A stretch of 64,000 bases of DNA from CBDCWT01 sp965223305. Its GTDB lineage: Bacteria; Planctomycetota; Planctomycetia; Pirellulales; Pirellulaceae. The position numbers and the translations under genes were made by a program. The stretch is taken from NCBI GenBank assembly GCA_965223305.1, contig CBDCWT010000017.1, positions 6,387 to 70,386 of the forward strand. The letters are read 5' to 3'. The notes beneath the pieces are model-generated. The model searched no databases. It was given only the letters and a program-made list of their open reading frames with translations, and had not been told where the DNA came from. Positions 56,501-62,707 of the stretch are shown here, one piece after another (within the stretch, counting starts at the first letter, position 1; each line of letters begins with the position of its first letter).

Positions 56501-58755
56501 ACAGCGGTCGGTTGACGGCAGTCGTTTCGGCGGAGGTCCTGAATCCGGCCACCGGCACCGTGGAACGTCCGAGAACGGAATACGAATATGACAATCTCGG
56601 CAACCTCACCGCACAACGAAACGCCTTGGGCCGAGTGACGCGACACGAGTACGACGGTCGCAGTAGACGGGTCGCAACGGAGCTGCCGCTCGGTCAGACG
56701 TCGACCACAACGTACGACGCCGCAGGCAACGTCGCGGCTGTAACAGATTTCAATGGCAATACCACGACTTACACATACGATGCCCGAGACCGGATTGTCA
56801 GCAGGACCTTCGCAGACAACTCCGCTGTCGCGATGACCTACACCGCCAACGGGCTGGTGCGTTCCGTCGCGGACGCGCGTGGAACGACGAGCTATTCCTA
56901 TGACGAGCGGAACCGGCTGGTTTCTCAAGTCAACCCGGACTCGACCTCACTCACATATAGCTACGACGATGCCGGTAACCGGATCGCCGTGACAACACCG
57001 TCCGGCACGACGGCATACACTTACGACGCGCGGAATCGACTCTCCAGCGTCAGCGACGACGACGGCGACCAGACGAACTATTTCTATGATGCGCTGAATC
57101 TCGTCCAGACGCAGTTCGCCAACGGAACCGTCGAATCGCGGACCTACGACACCTTGAACCGGTTGACCCGCGTCGAAAACACGGCGCCAGGTGGGATCAT
57201 CAACAGCTTTGCGTACACCCTGGACAAGAACGGCAACCGACTCACGGTTGAGGAAGCGGAGGGGCGGCGCGTCGACTACACCTACGACGGCCTCAGCCGA
57301 TTGACGAGCGAGAGCATCGTCGATCCCGTCAACGGCAATCGGCTGGTCGTGTATACGTACGACATAGTTGGCAACCGACTTGAACGGGACGATTCAGTTG
57401 ACGGCACTACGTCGTACGAATACGACGACAACGACCGGTTGACGGCGGTAGTGAGCGGAGGGGCGACGACGGAATACACTTACGACGACAACGGGAATAC
57501 GCTCATCCGCCGCGTTGACGGCACGGTAACGGCTCGCTACGCGTGGGACTTCGAGAACCGGCTCGTCGCCGTTGATACCGACGGCGACGGCAACAACGAT
57601 GTGCACTACGAGTATGACGCGAGCGGTGTTCGCGTAAGCCAGACAGCTGGTGGCGAGCAAACGCGTTTTCTTGTTGACGCGAATCGTCGGTTTGCCCAGG
57701 TGCTCGAGGAATACACGCCCGGCGGCATCATCAAAGCATCCTACGTGTACGGTCACGACTTGATCTCCCGAAAACTCCCCGGGACAGGCGGCAAGTCGTT
57801 CTATCATGTTGACGGATTAGGCAGCACCCGATCGCTAACGGATCCGGCCGGTCTGGTGACGGGCCGTTACATCTATGACGCGTTTGGCCAATCGTTGGCA
57901 CAGACAGGGAATACCGGCAATTCCCTGCTGTTTGCCGGCGAGATACGGGACAGCTTGATCGGCTTGGACTATCTGAGGGCTAGATACCTGAATCCCACGA
58001 CGGGGCGTTTCTTCAGCCGGGATCCGTTTCCGTCGGACCTGACCCGGCCGCTAACAGCAAACCGGTACACGTACGTGGAGAGCAACCCGGTCAATTTCAC
58101 GGATCCATCCGGTCTCCTCACGTTGAAGGAAACGACCACGACGCTTGCGGTGTTCTCCACTTTGCAGGCCTTAGCCGGAGGTGGAATTCTGCTGAGTGAC
58201 GTTGTGCACAACCGGGAACCGGTCACGTCAAAACTATTGCTGGCGTCAGTCACGCTCCCCGAGTTCGTCGGCAACGTGATCTTGATTGCCACGGACGATG
58301 TGTTGCCCAAATTCGGCGACAGACTCTTCATCGGGGGGATCATGGCTGGCATCGGAGGCAGTATTGGTGGGTCTGCATCGTTATTGCCGAGTCAGAATGC
58401 GGCCGTCGTGTTGGGCACCGGCACCGCAATCTCACCTTCGTTCTTCTTCACGAGCCGGCTCCATGCCGTATTTGCGTTTTCCGGCTTCTTCTCAATTGCT
58501 AGTGGCGGTTTCGATTTCATGGGTATTGGCGGAGGCCTCGGCGTCGGGACAATCGGATTCAGCTTCGCCAACCTGAGCGGCAACACTGTAAACTCCAACT
58601 TGGTTGGCCTTTCAGGCGGCGCGTACACAGGCGTGACCATCGTCCCGCTGGTGTTGCCATGCAACGGCGCTTATGGTGGCTGCGCTTTGGTGGATGTCGG
58701 AACGGACGTCCTTAGCCTGCCGACCTTGATACCGCTCTTGATCATCTTTGGCTAA
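41527..58755 (+). CDS. Giant RHS/YD-repeat surface protein with split von Willebrand A domain
   Basis: 5,742 residues, uninterrupted. Start at ATG 41527. Arg-rich leader with the LEPR-XLL motif (F-E-S-L-E-Q-R-L-L-L, about 22-31). Dockerin-like calcium repeats (D-V-N-N-D-Q, D-V-D-G-D-G, about 40-110). Ig/cadherin-like domains (about 580-790). First half of a von Willebrand A domain with the metal-site motif D836-E-S-A-S840. Ten modules of 205-225 residues (about 960-2990; L-x-Y-F-D-S-L-T-N, W-x-L-x-G-P-x-G, F-R-L-L-D-L) resembling paired PPC domains. The second half of the A domain (G-H-A-L-I-D-V-A-L about 3030, F-I-L-V-S-D-E-D-R-D about 3051). A Cna-B/SdrD-like domain (about 3318-3415) and about seven putative Ig domains (to about 4060). 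YD repeats and Rhs core (about 4250-5530, ending P-V-N-F-T-D-P-S-G-L). The last ~210 residues form a hydrophobic Gly-rich tip. Probably secreted or surface displayed; the tip could be a toxin or anchor. Confidence 0.88.
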   Translation: MPHSFWRRLRRHRKRRGRLIPKHRRFESLEQRLLLVSPWQNPCNPLDVNNDQIVTPNDALLPINRINAGRGGVLPDPPVDSAPPPYHDVDGDGQLVPNDVLRVINALNKSDLEGIFNFEGNLVRDTAPGGTTNDDNLTFDGRLEGVITSLLGLDTFQARVDGDEAVDVPQTCGAFMLDPGFATDGRDDGVHVVTFTGTDPRGRQAAFDVTYTLDTVPPAIDLQLAPDSDTAPQGDGATDLKQVSLIGSTDAGRPVSLFAESDPGSPLAIVNADSNGSYQFDGVELEFGDNGFRVMTSDLAGNENTATEVVTQNMVLLEEANFQVFYEQSFVVPNEPSTLSVTFSDLNFDETDDFVNDAFEASLLDREGNSLVQTIGPGRDSFFNVTESGVVDIGSNTTVDAGTVSVDLADVPAGTSGRLVLRLVNNDRDTATSVRISDISVVAGALDTPDRPSAVPQTVRQRQIDFESLSDVSESVQVEYKQTSLNQTRDLLFTELALNNEGTFGVEAPLLLAVDQISEPQVVVRNADGITPQGLPFFDFSHLLVQPTLSPREPTGSRHLEFFNPLGVQFDFDLVVLGRLNQPPHFISRPIVEAVAGRNYEYQAEAIDPEGNQPVYSLIVSPNGMTIDANTGAINWHTDTGDVGNHAVIVASDDGRGGVETQQYTLDVREFVPNRPPVITTTPIVEVFLDADHTVAEYGYTASAIDVDGDAIEYRLEQAPFAMTIDPSSGKVSWNPAADQLATHTIRITADDLRGGTATQEYQLRVLPDRTNSPPVIVTDPIEDFFVPGFSNPATGTVQPQQIRLDLSEGQVFEGTVAITLPEAVERSADIVIAVDESASMRGEQAWIGEMIPLLDQALIDAGVGATSEHPNRFAIVGGGRQNLVGYFLSQQSNTRYTLYDSGGLVVADGTINEVLPDELLNLSFKDDDRYTLVVEALDPEESGEVIEVGVRAHAGDSRRVEQLQLNTLVSDVIELPGQSVEYVFNLPKDSLLYFDSQTKDLYSHMQWSLTGPTGVLANDVRFIHSDVSVAAPVFDAPAGEYRLTVEAEFDTTTDYKFQLLDLSAAPTISSGEVIQGEFKRKVETFAYRFETSADQLFEFVNSATAHPGSQWRLLNRFGEVLNTQPLGTNEPGSLLFEAGEYYLLMEAALWPLEGTDQLRVPSHFEFVVTVSDPTPPLAVTMGETTSGVIEYVGDFVDYSFTLSDRSLVYIDSLTNSGMTWSLEGPRGNEVVDRRFDLTDSSNQLDPILDLVAGQYLLRVNSNGRQGDYSFRVLDLHAPSSITTITTGVAFDGELMPPNETGAYSFSAGAGDEYFFDFQTASGTANVNYRLIDPYGNIVLERRPLEDAEATIPTGGRYTLLIEGGITNSEPSAYTVNVVPVVNSKAELALGTTVVDSLTTPGARSEFEFELAADGLLYFDSLTNTSDLNWTLAGPRGVEVSARPFARSDSSAVAAAGMSLPAGSYQLVVEAMEDTVGEFSFRLLDLLEPGSSLPIAPPPGSGNPSVTVVGAPSSPKGTEVFRFVAEPGDEISFETTTEAGTGSHYRLLDQYGGEVISVVDLATDSLNTNLAGGGTYYLLVEGNIDSTVLDEYSIDIRWITNNSPPLINGTPLVLGDTVSGSLSTAGETDSYTFELQDRTLLYVDSLTNDGSAHWTLRGPQGELVTNRAFVSTDSFDNASPVLEVPAGTYQFDVASPRATGNYSFRVLDLAAAPPATLASPIAGTLEPANETHTYQFAASAGDSFFFDVQAASDTANTQYKLVDPYGRIVLNTSRMADQGPLVVSTDGSYTLLIEAWHSNTGLDTYIMQVNRIPEASESTLTLNTVTSGMFTVPFESIEYTFSLDDWTLLHFDSRTDTDRLSWTLAGPAGVEVNDRPFDRSDSIAQDEGVIEVPAGEYTLTITADETAEQFTFAMLDLSAAQSISAGTVVADSLPVSSGSKLYRFTAEPGDVVYFDSQHFDSGFTTAPSWRVVDQYGQQEFNLLFGQDREPVLLSGGHYTVLVEGQVDDTGVDGSFSFDVVPVYNELAPTTQLVLGETVSRAPSKAFSLERFSFSLENQSLIYFDSLTNDHTATWTVATADGREVTSPLGFNASDSSSSSRPLALPPGDFVLTVTSREGNPYAFRLLDFEDAVSVSLGTAFSGNFDIPNETDLYAFVVDDNQRIYVDASSSGPGSYRIVDEAGRSLIRQTAIVDRDVFEFVSGGTYWLAVESFVSATVSHPYDFNLIPASVIQSDLAIGQIQRATVAAPGDVLEFHLTVDRSSKLYFDSLTNSSALAWDLDGPGQFIKARRFHQSDAFGITDPTIHLVAGDYTLTVDAFADTIGDVAFRLLDLSAATPVAFSEAVSAELTIPNQTDVYEFTAAAGEELFVDVEHATDTSNLLYRILDPLGREIVSRQTDIEVGPLPGSGTFTLLVEGASNNSGQDQYRLRVHKSNTRTGGDLALGEVTSGSITTAGDRVSFDFDLGSESLVHFDSLTDDAGLRWTLTGPRGVEFEGIPFNRSDSVRTGNDLPVQPAFELKPGSYSLTVDGAGDAVGDFAFALLDLLASDHTTQVDTPTTGNPTTVTGSQSDPRQTQAYRFAAAAGDQLSFDTTTSGSVASDYRLLDPFGREVFRQPLTAQLAGVELPASGTYFLLVEGQITNSDPDDYTILVTFEGNNPPPDPTGTPLTFGEVREGSLAVDGQVDSYAFTLAESKLLYFDALTNNSTLQWSLNRSLGTLVDGMSFTATDASNNPSPVLDLPAGTYQLNVGASSGVPGAYSFVLRDLAAANPLALGVEVDSELDPANETDLYQFTGMAGQSLFVDVVSTSNSGIPYKLVDPYGRVVLATNRMDDQEAMLPISGTYTLLVEGPIANTTTDSYRMNLHRVVETKRPLTFGGTTVDSVSVPGARLGYDFVLTEEEVLYFQPGLNFDSFEWSLSGRSGTHIDNRRGLAISRLPAGEYSIALSGVGDFTGDVSFTTALFSSADVLPTDGTVVSGTLDASHSIAVYQLDGRAGTHFALQPDLNLAFADSNTARLTAMDLSTAFDGEDGHALIDVALRANVFRDGAAVNFILVSDEDRDVLDDNVDFDSIFTGLSAKEALLNVVVDESFTGENSIQAIGVGADGSSYIPDGAGSFVRTSGGTAASANVSIRQDYVDLAWALDGAAWNLNHLRAGGVAAESFTNAFVDVKVSEILEQTALHLTASSPNADLQFVSPANGSYDSVSGGETYDFEIRIGNNGQPIAYDLLFTLGQTTGSIPVYITAPYEYGAIAVDADGDTLSWSLIDGPPGLVIDSMTGVMSWSSDSVVFGQHRVTLRVHDGRGGEDEQSFVLDVSGGEPASILGLVTDSNQQPVPDWRIYLDRNRNGIRDPEEISTTTDDGGQFSFEGIDGGSYVVAQEMQPGWQQVTPTIGSYEVSVDSGEELTGILFLNQQVPLVNSDPVITSEPPLTIVAGEDYVYRPIVEELDGDVLTFDLPLAPAGMALNPHNGTIQWTPRADQIGVESVLLRARDDNGGTDVQYYQITVQAPSTAPVFTSTPPSGPAGAGLPFTYDANAVDADGDSLSYSLSTAPTGATIETATGVISWVPSASQVGTQSFTVTVDDGRGSRADQMFELDVEETSSNVAPRFLSQPPADAYLGSTYFYFVDVLDDNGDPVTLTLESAPAGMMLTTDSILTWQPDPDQLGDQEVQLVADDGRNGVTAQQFTVRVATQPANQPPEITSSPLRSAVAEAPYQFRPVAVDADMDPLLWSLQQGPRGMSIDERTGRIDWLPTTEDLGSQVVTLQVLDTHAAAAELTFDLIVRAVNSPPVILSVPPTEGAIGATYLYQVVAEDADQDLLSFSLGSLPAGMTIDSQTGQIVWTPDAAQEGSHELEVIVSDSAGADTSQKFTVAVAPGQSNRPPSITSMPGLLAAAGQGYAYSTAATDPDGDTVTFALLAAPAGMTIDSLTGQVEWVPASTDIGSTTVTIAASDPFGGTGLQNFVLRVLAANNVPVIAEILPERSFVGSTFRYDVLATDADGDVLSYDLVSGPAEMVIDGLGRVFWKATEVGTHSFTVRVMDRHGAFDVETFDFAVEADTIAPQVVVLVSTNPVNVGTELGIRVHAIDNVAVESLLLTVDGAIVALDENGAGRITMAIAGEFPAVATVRDAAGNSAVDQLDILVIDPSDADGPILEITTPEAAAEVRLPTDVTGTVMDESLVSYQLLLADAETREFREIGAGTQNIENGVLGQVDPTSLSDGSYVLRLEGSDAGGNTSIVERVINVSGAVKLGNFTLSFADMTIPIGGIPIVVGRTYDSLLADQQGDFGYGWRLEFRDVDLRTSVARIGNEEFGFYRPFRDGSRVYLTLPGGQREGFTFKAERTGGFRGRLGMHYPTFIPDPGVRTRLAVPQIELAFSRDGSVITWGTGTLYNPADPVYGGRYYAVTEEGVLLEINGNTGNLEQLVDTNGNTVTYSDDAIISSSGLRVELIRDTKDRIVEVVDPAGNSIRYEYDADGDLVAVVDRAGHVTQLIYDAPRTHYLTEIRDPLGRSGVRSEYDDSGKLIRLLDAAGNATQLLHDPDNFIEQIVDALGNTTTYVYDERGNVLREIDALGGETVRTYDIDNNELTVTDPLGNTTTMEYSEFGDLIAETDPAGNVTRFDYARIQPSIGFGGASFAGFLKPFSVQTERIDPLGNVSRMGYDSRGRLVSMTNPVGETNVFSFNAAGLPLSASRAETTPQTFRYDALGNVTEVVDASGTLTSLTYDANGEILVETRTQKLPDGSTRSLRTERDYDAQGNQILERYYEDNVLLAQTENRYDEVGFLVSSVDALGRVTQYLYDDQGLQVAVIHPDDTPSNDTDNPRTRTEYDPLGRRVARIDEAGNRTQYQYDAVGRLIATLYPDATPSDATDNPRVETVYDLAGRVTATIDERGHRTEFVYDAAGRQVATILPDETPLDASDNPRVRTVYDAAGRVVRQIDPLGNITRFEHDGAGRVTRTTFDDGTTTRNIYDDNGMLEAQVDVNGLRTDFEYDDSGRLTAVVSAEVLNPATGTVERPRTEYEYDNLGNLTAQRNALGRVTRHEYDGRSRRVATELPLGQTSTTTYDAAGNVAAVTDFNGNTTTYTYDARDRIVSRTFADNSAVAMTYTANGLVRSVADARGTTSYSYDERNRLVSQVNPDSTSLTYSYDDAGNRIAVTTPSGTTAYTYDARNRLSSVSDDDGDQTNYFYDALNLVQTQFANGTVESRTYDTLNRLTRVENTAPGGIINSFAYTLDKNGNRLTVEEAEGRRVDYTYDGLSRLTSESIVDPVNGNRLVVYTYDIVGNRLERDDSVDGTTSYEYDDNDRLTAVVSGGATTEYTYDDNGNTLIRRVDGTVTARYAWDFENRLVAVDTDGDGNNDVHYEYDASGVRVSQTAGGEQTRFLVDANRRFAQVLEEYTPGGIIKASYVYGHDLISRKLPGTGGKSFYHVDGLGSTRSLTDPAGLVTGRYIYDAFGQSLAQTGNTGNSLLFAGEIRDSLIGLDYLRARYLNPTTGRFFSRDPFPSDLTRPLTANRYTYVESNPVNFTDPSGLLTLKETTTTLAVFSTLQALAGGGILLSDVVHNREPVTSKLLLASVTLPEFVGNVILIATDDVLPKFGDRLFIGGIMAGIGGSIGGSASLLPSQNAAVVLGTGTAISPSFFFTSRLHAVFAFSGFFSIASGGFDFMGIGGGLGVGTIGFSFANLSGNTVNSNLVGLSGGAYTGVTIVPLVLPCNGAYGGCALVDVGTDVLSLPTLIPLLIIFG

Positions 58756-58857
58756 TGCGGTCAAGTAAGGAGTCGTCCGACAACACGTTGCGAATTCTGT
58801 CCCCTCTCCCCTGCCTCGTGGCGAGAATTGCAGGGACAGAGAGACCACGGTGAGGGG

Positions 58858-59012
58858 CAACGCCGTTAAGGACTTTCCTCGACGTTCCGCCGCTATCCGA
58901 TCGTAGCCGAACTCGCCAGAGTTTGGTCGAATCGCCGGTCCACCAAATTCTGGCGAATTCGGCTACCACCAAGCTCTGGCGAATTCGGCTACAAAAGTCC
59001 TTAGCGGCGTTG
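58858..59012. mobile_element. 155-bp MITE-like element with 19-bp terminal inverted repeats
   Basis: caacgccgttaaggacttt at 58858-58876 is the inverse, with one mismatch, of aaagtccttagcggcgttg at 58994-59012. Inside lie gtagccgaactcgccagagtttgg (58903 on) and two inverse copies of its arm, so it folds into one long structure. No open frame. A related element with a similar right end is at 40819-40900. The pair brackets the giant RHS gene. Confidence 0.7.
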
Positions 59013-59051
59013 GGTGAGGCGAAAAGAAAACAGTAACTTAAGGACCGACTC

Positions 59052-60530
59052 GTGTACTACCGACCGCTCTGTCCACTACTCATTGGTCTTGCTGGCCTGT
59101 GGCTTGCAGCAGAAGTTCATGCCGACACCGCACGTCCTAACATTGTTGTGATCCTGACGGACGATCAAGGGTATGCGGACATTGGCCTAAACCCGCATCA
59201 CGCCGAGGAAGTCTCAACGCCAAACATGGAGGCTCTCGCCAAGCACGGGGTGGTCTTTTCGCAGGCGTATACCAGCGGACACGTGTGTTCACCGACTCGC
59301 GCCGGTTTGATGATCGGCGGCTACTCGCAAAGAGTCGGCGTCTACACCGCAGGTGACGGTGGTCGTGGCTTCGATCCGAAGAAGCCGATCTTTCCGGCGT
59401 TTCTACCGGATGAGTATATCTCGGCTGCGATCGGTAAATGGCACCTTGGTTTGGACGACGACTATCCTGAACTCAAGTGGCACGCGTTGAACCGAGGGTT
59501 CGATGAGTGTTACAAGTTCATGGGCCGCGGCGCTCACAGCTATTTCGACCTGCGGAGCGACAGCACAGCTAGGTTTGCTCATCCTCTCTACCGCAACAAA
59601 CAGAGAATCGACGACAAGGGTTACCTTACGAACCGGCTGACCGAAGAGGCGGTCGCCTTCATCGATCGGAACAAGAACCGACCGTTCTTTCTCTACCTCG
59701 CGTACAACGCCGTTCATGCTCCGGCAGAAGCTCCTCAAGCGGACATCGACGCAGTTCGGAGGGAGTTTCCGCACCTTAGCGAGAGACGTGCCACCCTGAT
59801 GGCAATGTTGAAGCACTTGGATAATGGCGTCGGTGACGTTGTCGGAAAGCTGAAGCAGGAACGGCTGTTCGACAATACGCTCGTCTTCTTTCTGACGGAC
59901 AACGGTGGTGCCAAGGGAATGCGTGCCGACAACACGCCACTACGAGGCTACAAGTCCAGCCTCGACGAAGGCGGTATTCGTACACCGTTCGTCGTGAGTT
60001 GGCCGACGCGATTCAGCGGCCACCGCACTATCGACTCACCTGTTATCTCATTCGACATTCTGCCCACCGCGCTCGATGCCATGGATCGCCTTCCCGCCGA
60101 GAACGACTTCGATGGGAAGAGCTTATTACCGCTATTGATGGAACAGACCACATCCCATCACGACACGCTGTTTTGGAGCAAAGGGAAGGAAGACGAGTGG
60201 GCCGTGCGCCGTCACAATTGGAAGCTGCACTACAAACGTGGAAAAAAGGAACTTTTCAATCTTGCGAACGATCCATCCGAGACGACCAACGTCGCCGACG
60301 GACAACCAGAGACGGTGCGTGAACTCAGCTTAGCTTTCGATGCCTGGCTTGCACCGTTGGCCGATCCGATTACCGGCGGTGCGAGACGAGTCGATTTCCG
60401 GCGAGCCGGCGAAGCCAGCGAGCTGTCGACGGAAAGGGAGCGAAGGCGCGAACGTACACGAGCCGAGAGAAGGAAGAGACGCCAACAAAAAAGAAACACG
60501 ACGCCGCACAGCCCGAGAGTAGAAGATTGA
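59052..60530 (+). CDS. Exported sulfatase
   Basis: 492 residues, GTG start with AAGGA nine bases upstream. Signal peptide about 1-24. Metal site T-D-D-Q (36-39). Active-site signature C79-S-P-T-R83 followed by A-G-L-M, the canonical Cys-type motif in which C79 becomes formylglycine. G-K-W-H-L-G (about 137) and the second metal motif T-D-N-G-G (about 285) are present. The final 40 residues are very Arg/Glu/Lys-rich (R-R-R-E-R-T-R-A-E-R) and unlike the catalytic domain, perhaps an attachment tail. Cleaves sulfate esters; substrate unknown. A radical SAM enzyme 2 kb away is of the fold that can mature sulfatases, but its gene context points elsewhere. Confidence 0.92.
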   Translation: MYYRPLCPLLIGLAGLWLAAEVHADTARPNIVVILTDDQGYADIGLNPHHAEEVSTPNMEALAKHGVVFSQAYTSGHVCSPTRAGLMIGGYSQRVGVYTAGDGGRGFDPKKPIFPAFLPDEYISAAIGKWHLGLDDDYPELKWHALNRGFDECYKFMGRGAHSYFDLRSDSTARFAHPLYRNKQRIDDKGYLTNRLTEEAVAFIDRNKNRPFFLYLAYNAVHAPAEAPQADIDAVRREFPHLSERRATLMAMLKHLDNGVGDVVGKLKQERLFDNTLVFFLTDNGGAKGMRADNTPLRGYKSSLDEGGIRTPFVVSWPTRFSGHRTIDSPVISFDILPTALDAMDRLPAENDFDGKSLLPLLMEQTTSHHDTLFWSKGKEDEWAVRRHNWKLHYKRGKKELFNLANDPSETTNVADGQPETVRELSLAFDAWLAPLADPITGGARRVDFRRAGEASELSTERERRRERTRAERRKRRQQKRNTTPHSPRVED

Positions 60531-60613
60531 TCCGCAACCTCTTTCCAACGACTCTAACGCTGCTGCTCACAAAGGTCGTCGTCCTACATAACACTTTGGC
60601 GGACCACTCGTTG

Positions 60614-61330
60614 TTAACGCCTTCGGCGGCGCCAGAAGTAGACACCGCAGAGGCTTAGGCCAAACATCGAGAGGTAGGTCGAGGGCTCGGGTACCGCCAC
60701 CATGACTTCGCCGAGATGGACGAATGGACCAAACGGGACTGCGACGTCCTTAATATCCATCCTCATCGACCGGACCCCAGAGCGGAGGCCCACGTTGAAG
60801 GCTCGGCCTGCAAGCGACAAGTTGTCGTCCGCACTTGGGTCGGCAACCACCAAATTGGGGTCGTCGAGGAAGTTAGTGTATACGCCGCCAATCTGAGTGC
60901 CCATGGCGTTCGGCATGTCGAAGAATCTCAGCTCGAAGTTCCCCACGCCTTCGCGTTGACTGTAGCCCTGCCACATCCCCACGTACATCAAATCCTGCGG
61001 GTTGACGAATTCAAACGTCAATGTGACCGGAAAGCCCGGTGGTAGGTCGGTGCGAGCGCGCCATAGTTCTCCACTCATCGCGTCGGAGTGCATCACCATG
61101 TCGATGTGGTTCATCGACCCGATGTTGTGGAGCGTCACCGACCCCGAGGGGGTGAGGCCGCTCCGGTCAATCAACGGGTCTGGACCGAATACACCACCCC
61201 CAGGTTTAGGGTTGTCGCTGCGGCTCGCCGTCACCGAGTCCGGCGAGAAGAAAGTGCTCCCATAGGCCACGGGAGGGCACGCCAAGAGCACCCAACCAGC
61301 CAATGCGCACAAAGACCCTATCCTAACCAT
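60614..61330 (-). CDS. PEP-CTERM sorted exported protein
   Basis: 238 residues from ATG 61330, chosen because GGGGAGAGGAA precedes it directly; a frame extension to 61369 lacks such a site. Signal peptide about 1-25. The middle is a beta-rich domain of unknown family, with D-P-N-L-V-V-A-D-P and a F-G-P-F-V-H-L-G-E-V near the end. The C terminus is a PEP-CTERM sorting signal: V-P-E-P-S-T, a hydrophobic helix and R-R-R-R-R. Such proteins are exported and processed by an exosortase, often in polysaccharide-producing bacteria. It lies downstream of the peptide-modification operon on the same strand but has its own strong ribosome site and about 105 bases of gap. Confidence 0.88.
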   Translation of the reverse strand: MVRIGSLCALAGWVLLACPPVAYGSTFFSPDSVTASRSDNPKPGGGVFGPDPLIDRSGLTPSGSVTLHNIGSMNHIDMVMHSDAMSGELWRARTDLPPGFPVTLTFEFVNPQDLMYVGMWQGYSQREGVGNFELRFFDMPNAMGTQIGGVYTNFLDDPNLVVADPSADDNLSLAGRAFNVGLRSGVRSMRMDIKDVAVPFGPFVHLGEVMVAVPEPSTYLSMFGLSLCGVYFWRRRRR

Positions 61331-61435
61331 TTCCTCTCCCCTGTCCCTTTCACTTTTCCTGTACGTCAACTACAACACTTCCAATCTAAAGCATCACTGG
61401 CGAGTCTCAAGCCATTTGTCAAAAAAAACTGATAG

Positions 61436-62332
61436 CTATGTTTCGTACTCACGATTTCCGCGGCTCGGGTGCCTGGAGACGGGTGCGCGATGGATCGTAC
61501 TCCGCGCATCCAGATACAACGTCAGCTCGCGAGGCAGCTGTGCTGCGTATCTCACTCCCAGGTAGGTGAGCTTGGATTCTTGTGAAGCAAGCTGACTTCC
61601 CAGCTGTTGGGCAGTCTCGAACGCCCGCACTTCATTCCCACCCAGCGGCTGCAACACGGCTCGTGCCTGCGATAGCGGCACTTGTGGAAACTCGAATTTG
61701 GCCGACAGCGAGCCGTGCTGTGAGCCGAGATTGATGACGGCCGTCGCAGGAGGGTCTAGAAAGCTGGTTGTCAGGGCTTCCACTTCAGACCGCTCTGGTG
61801 GCGTGATCCAACCGGATAGCGATTCGACTTGCGCCAACAATTCTTCCCTGCTATCACAGTGGTCGTAGAACCGCAACCGAAACTCCGAATATGGTGACGC
61901 TTCCAGGGCGAATCCAACGGCCGGGCGTTTTCGCTGCTGGAAGTACGCCTCGATCGGCCCGGCGTGCTGGCTGGCTGCAAAGGCTTCCGCGATTGCCGCA
62001 ATGCCGGTAACTGGTACGTCTGTCTTGAAGAAAATGCTCACCTTGCCGTCCAGCCCGACGCGAAACATGTGTCTCTCAGCGGGCATGCGTGACAGCAACA
62101 ACCAGAATGCGCTCTTGGCATCGTCGGTGAGCGCGGCCTGGTCCAGCAGCGTCTGACAGTGCTGCGTGGTCAACGGTTCACGCCGGTAGACCGAGGCGAA
62201 GAACCTTCCGGCAGAAGACACTCCGAATTCGAGGCAGTCGTGCTCAAAGGATGGATTGAGCACCAACGCGAGACGCTCGATCAACGCGAAAAGCGCATCT
62301 GCGGGGAAGCACATAGCATTCAGCACAGCCAC
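61436..62332 (-). CDS. Unknown protein with five regular beta-hairpins, possible ABBA (PT-barrel) prenyltransferase
   Basis: 298 residues, GTG start. No family recognised by motif. The sequence shows five beta-hairpins at about residues 33-49, 88-103, 137-157, 196-215 and 254-275, spaced by about 55 residues with helical segments between. Five alternating alpha-beta-beta-alpha repeats in ~300 residues is the architecture of ABBA prenyltransferases (NphB, PatF/LynF types), some of which prenylate peptides. This is inferred from the pattern alone; catalytic residues were not assigned. It follows the 101-residue peptide gene by 69 bases in the operon with the radical SAM enzyme, so a tailoring role is likely. 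It could instead be an unrelated recognition protein. Confidence 0.5.
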   Translation of the reverse strand: MAVLNAMCFPADALFALIERLALVLNPSFEHDCLEFGVSSAGRFFASVYRREPLTTQHCQTLLDQAALTDDAKSAFWLLLSRMPAERHMFRVGLDGKVSIFFKTDVPVTGIAAIAEAFAASQHAGPIEAYFQQRKRPAVGFALEASPYSEFRLRFYDHCDSREELLAQVESLSGWITPPERSEVEALTTSFLDPPATAVINLGSQHGSLSAKFEFPQVPLSQARAVLQPLGGNEVRAFETAQQLGSQLASQESKLTYLGVRYAAQLPRELTLYLDARSTIHRAPVSRHPSRGNREYET

Positions 62333-62401
62333 CTGGAGTACGAAGTGTGCAGACCGCGCGCGAGCGATCGGTGGCCGCGAAAAATTGGACTCCGGAGGGA
62401 A

Positions 62402-62707
62402 CTAGAAGTTGTACTTGTACACGTTCCCGGACCAGGGGTCTGAGCAAACCTGCCTCCAATACTCTTCGTCGATTTCCAACTCCATACCAAGACCACGAAA
62501 TGCTGGCTCTCCATAGACGTCAGCCAGCGCCTTGTTCAGCTTCCCCAGATTCACTTCACGATCGGGAAGGAAGTGCTGGACATGCCCAGGCGTGGTGTAA
62601 CCTTCGCTCTGCGGCCGCGGCTGAAAGGTCGAGCCGGGTTTAATGGCTCGTAGCGTTGGCGCTTCAGTACAGGGATCAATCGGGTCGCCAGGATCAGGAG
62701 TTGTCAT
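62402..62707 (-). CDS. 101-residue protein, candidate peptide precursor
   Basis: Overlaps the stop of the radical SAM gene by 4 bases (ATGA), so translation is coupled. No signal peptide. Residues 1-45 are Pro, Thr and acidic rich. Residues 50-85 form a likely helix (L-N-K-A-L-A-D-V-Y-G, then L-G-M-E-L-E-I-D-E-E-Y-W). The last 16 residues are aromatic rich with one Cys: Q-V-C-S-D-P-W-S-G-N-V-Y-K-Y-N-F. A small leader-like protein with an aromatic C-terminal segment directly after a SPASM radical SAM enzyme is the arrangement of ribosomally made, modified peptides, with the tail as core. Not assigned to a known precursor family; it could also be an accessory subunit. Confidence 0.65.
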   Translation of the reverse strand: MTTPDPGDPIDPCTEAPTLRAIKPGSTFQPRPQSEGYTTPGHVQHFLPDREVNLGKLNKALADVYGEPAFRGLGMELEIDEEYWRQVCSDPWSGNVYKYNF

